Source: Coriobacteriales bacterium (lineage in GTDB: Bacteria; Actinomycetota; Coriobacteriia; Coriobacteriales; UBA8131). From it: a stretch of DNA of 6,558 nucleotides. This document shows, piece after piece, positions 5,943 to 6,558 of this stretch; the stretch's first letter is position 1; each line of letters begins with the position of its first letter. Made by a program: the position numbers and the translations under genes. The stretch lies in contig JAITEK010000095.1 of the NCBI GenBank assembly GCA_031282085.1, positions 1-6,558 of the forward strand, written 5' to 3'. The notes under the pieces were generated by a model. That model was not told the DNA's origin, ran no database searches, and saw only the letters and a list, made by a program, of their open reading frames with translations.

Positions 5943-5978
5943 ACAGGCCCCTGGTCAGACGAGTGACCAGGGGCCTGT
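5943..5978 (+). terminator. Intrinsic terminator between toxin gene and flavoprotein gene
   Basis: A perfect 15-bp stem (ACAGGCCCCTGGTCA at 5943-5957 with TGACCAGGGGCCTGT at 5964-5978) has a 6-nt loop and is followed on the plus strand by TTGTTAGTTGTG. The T-rich tail favours termination of the toxin-antitoxin transcript. The hairpin also lies 40 bp past the stop of the convergent minus-strand flavoprotein gene. It may serve both, though no U-tract follows on that strand. Confidence 0.
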
Positions 5979-6018
5979 TTGTTAGTTGTGTGGCTTAGGC
6001 CAGGCTGTGCGGCGAGTG

Positions 6019-6558
6019 CTAGGCGCCGCTTGCGGCGTTCTCTCCTGCTACCTTGCCGTAGAACATGCACAGTGAGTGCGACACGCCCTTAAAGGCTATC
6101 GGGTAGGCCACAGCGTAGCGGTCGCCTTGGATGTTGCCAGCCACGTAGACGCCCGGGATAATCTTGCCCTCTTTGTCGTAGACATGGCATTCCTCGTCGG
6201 AGACCAGGCCGCCGCAGCAGACCAGCATCGCGCTCATGCCGCTCTCAAAGGCGTAAAAGGGGCCGGTCTCAACTGGGAAGAGGCGGTCGGCGCGCTTGTT
6301 GAAGTCCTCATCCTTGCCAGCTTTGGCGAATTGATTGTAACGTTCGATGGAGGCCTTGGCGGCTTCTTTGTCTACCAGTGACTCCATCTTGTCCAACAAC
6401 TCGTCGATGGTGTTGGCCGACAGCAGACCGGAGCCCTCTACAGTGGCGTTGACTTCGCAGGCATCCTTGCGGATGTACTGATAGATGCCGTCCTTCAAAA
6501 ATCCCTTGTTATTGGGATTCTTGTCGTTGGGGAGCTCGTCTACAACATAGTTCACCGA
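6019..6558 (-). CDS. FAD-binding reductase (fumarate/urocanate-reductase-like), C-terminal part
   Basis: The frame is open to the right edge; 179 residues and a TAG stop are visible, so the N-terminal FAD-binding portion lies outside. The visible part has a cap-domain-like helical stretch (TIDELLDKMESLV, EAAKASIERYNQFAKAG, DEDFNKRADRL). GPFYAFESGMSAMLVCCGGL and then GKIIPGVYVAGNIQGDRYAV follow, with a C-terminal helix GVSHSLCMFYGKVAGENAA. This is the usual ending of the FAD-binding_2 family, which includes flavocytochrome c fumarate reductases, urocanate reductases and 3-ketosteroid dehydrogenases. The GVYVAGN motif contacts FAD, and the arginine in GDRYAV sits about where the substrate-binding arginine of fumarate reductases lies. 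Such reductases are strongly expanded in Eggerthellaceae as terminal acceptors for organic electron sinks. The substrate cannot be told from this fragment. The apparent start at 6555 is only an internal GTG. Confidence 0.
   Translation of the reverse strand, partial: SVNYVVDELPNDKNPNNKGFLKDGIYQYIRKDACEVNATVEGSGLLSANTIDELLDKMESLVDKEAAKASIERYNQFAKAGKDEDFNKRADRLFPVETGPFYAFESGMSAMLVCCGGLVSDEECHVYDKEGKIIPGVYVAGNIQGDRYAVAYPIAFKGVSHSLCMFYGKVAGENAASGA

Overview
This 6.56 kb window looks like chromosomal DNA of a GC-rich gut actinobacterium, most plausibly class Coriobacteriia (Eggerthellaceae-like). The main reason is the combination of an FAD-dependent fumarate/urocanate-reductase-like flavoprotein with large secreted surface proteins and a YibE/F membrane protein. 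That assignment is inference. Genus and species cannot be read from the sequence.

Layout, left to right. (1) 1-1103, minus strand: a YibE/F-family polytopic membrane protein whose last residues run off the left edge. (2) 1104-1255: a spacer with a strong hairpin just after the stop of the next gene. (3) 1256-3892, minus: a large secreted metallophosphoesterase. Its order is signal peptide, beta-sandwich domain, purple-acid-phosphatase-type Fn3 domain, calcineurin-like phosphoesterase, cohesin-like domain, and two-repeat dockerin. (4) 3906-4877, minus: a surface protein with signal peptide, cohesin-like domain, Asn/Gly/Ser-rich linker, one C-terminal membrane helix and a charged tail. Genes 3 and 4 form a tight operon read leftwards. 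The anchor gene comes first, and the phosphatase ribosome-binding site directly follows the anchor's stop codon.

(5) 4878-5152: a divergent intergenic region with a G-rich repeat cluster, a possible promoter for the cohesin/phosphatase operon, and a 19-bp palindrome in front of the next operon. (6) 5153-5838, plus: a type II toxin-antitoxin pair of the FitAB/VapBC kind. (7) 5839-6018: a second G-rich repeat cluster, inverted relative to the first, then a 15-bp-stem terminator. (8) 6019-6558, minus: the C-terminal part of an FAD-binding reductase that enters from the right edge.

The most interesting reading is a compact non-cellulosomal cohesin/dockerin surface system. The membrane-anchored cohesin protein could hold the otherwise soluble dockerin-tagged phosphatase at the cell surface. 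Because the phosphatase also carries its own cohesin-like domain, chains or larger assemblies are conceivable. The toxin-antitoxin module next door is bracketed by inverted G-rich 17-bp repeats with G-quadruplex potential, which suggests a repeat-rich, accessory position.
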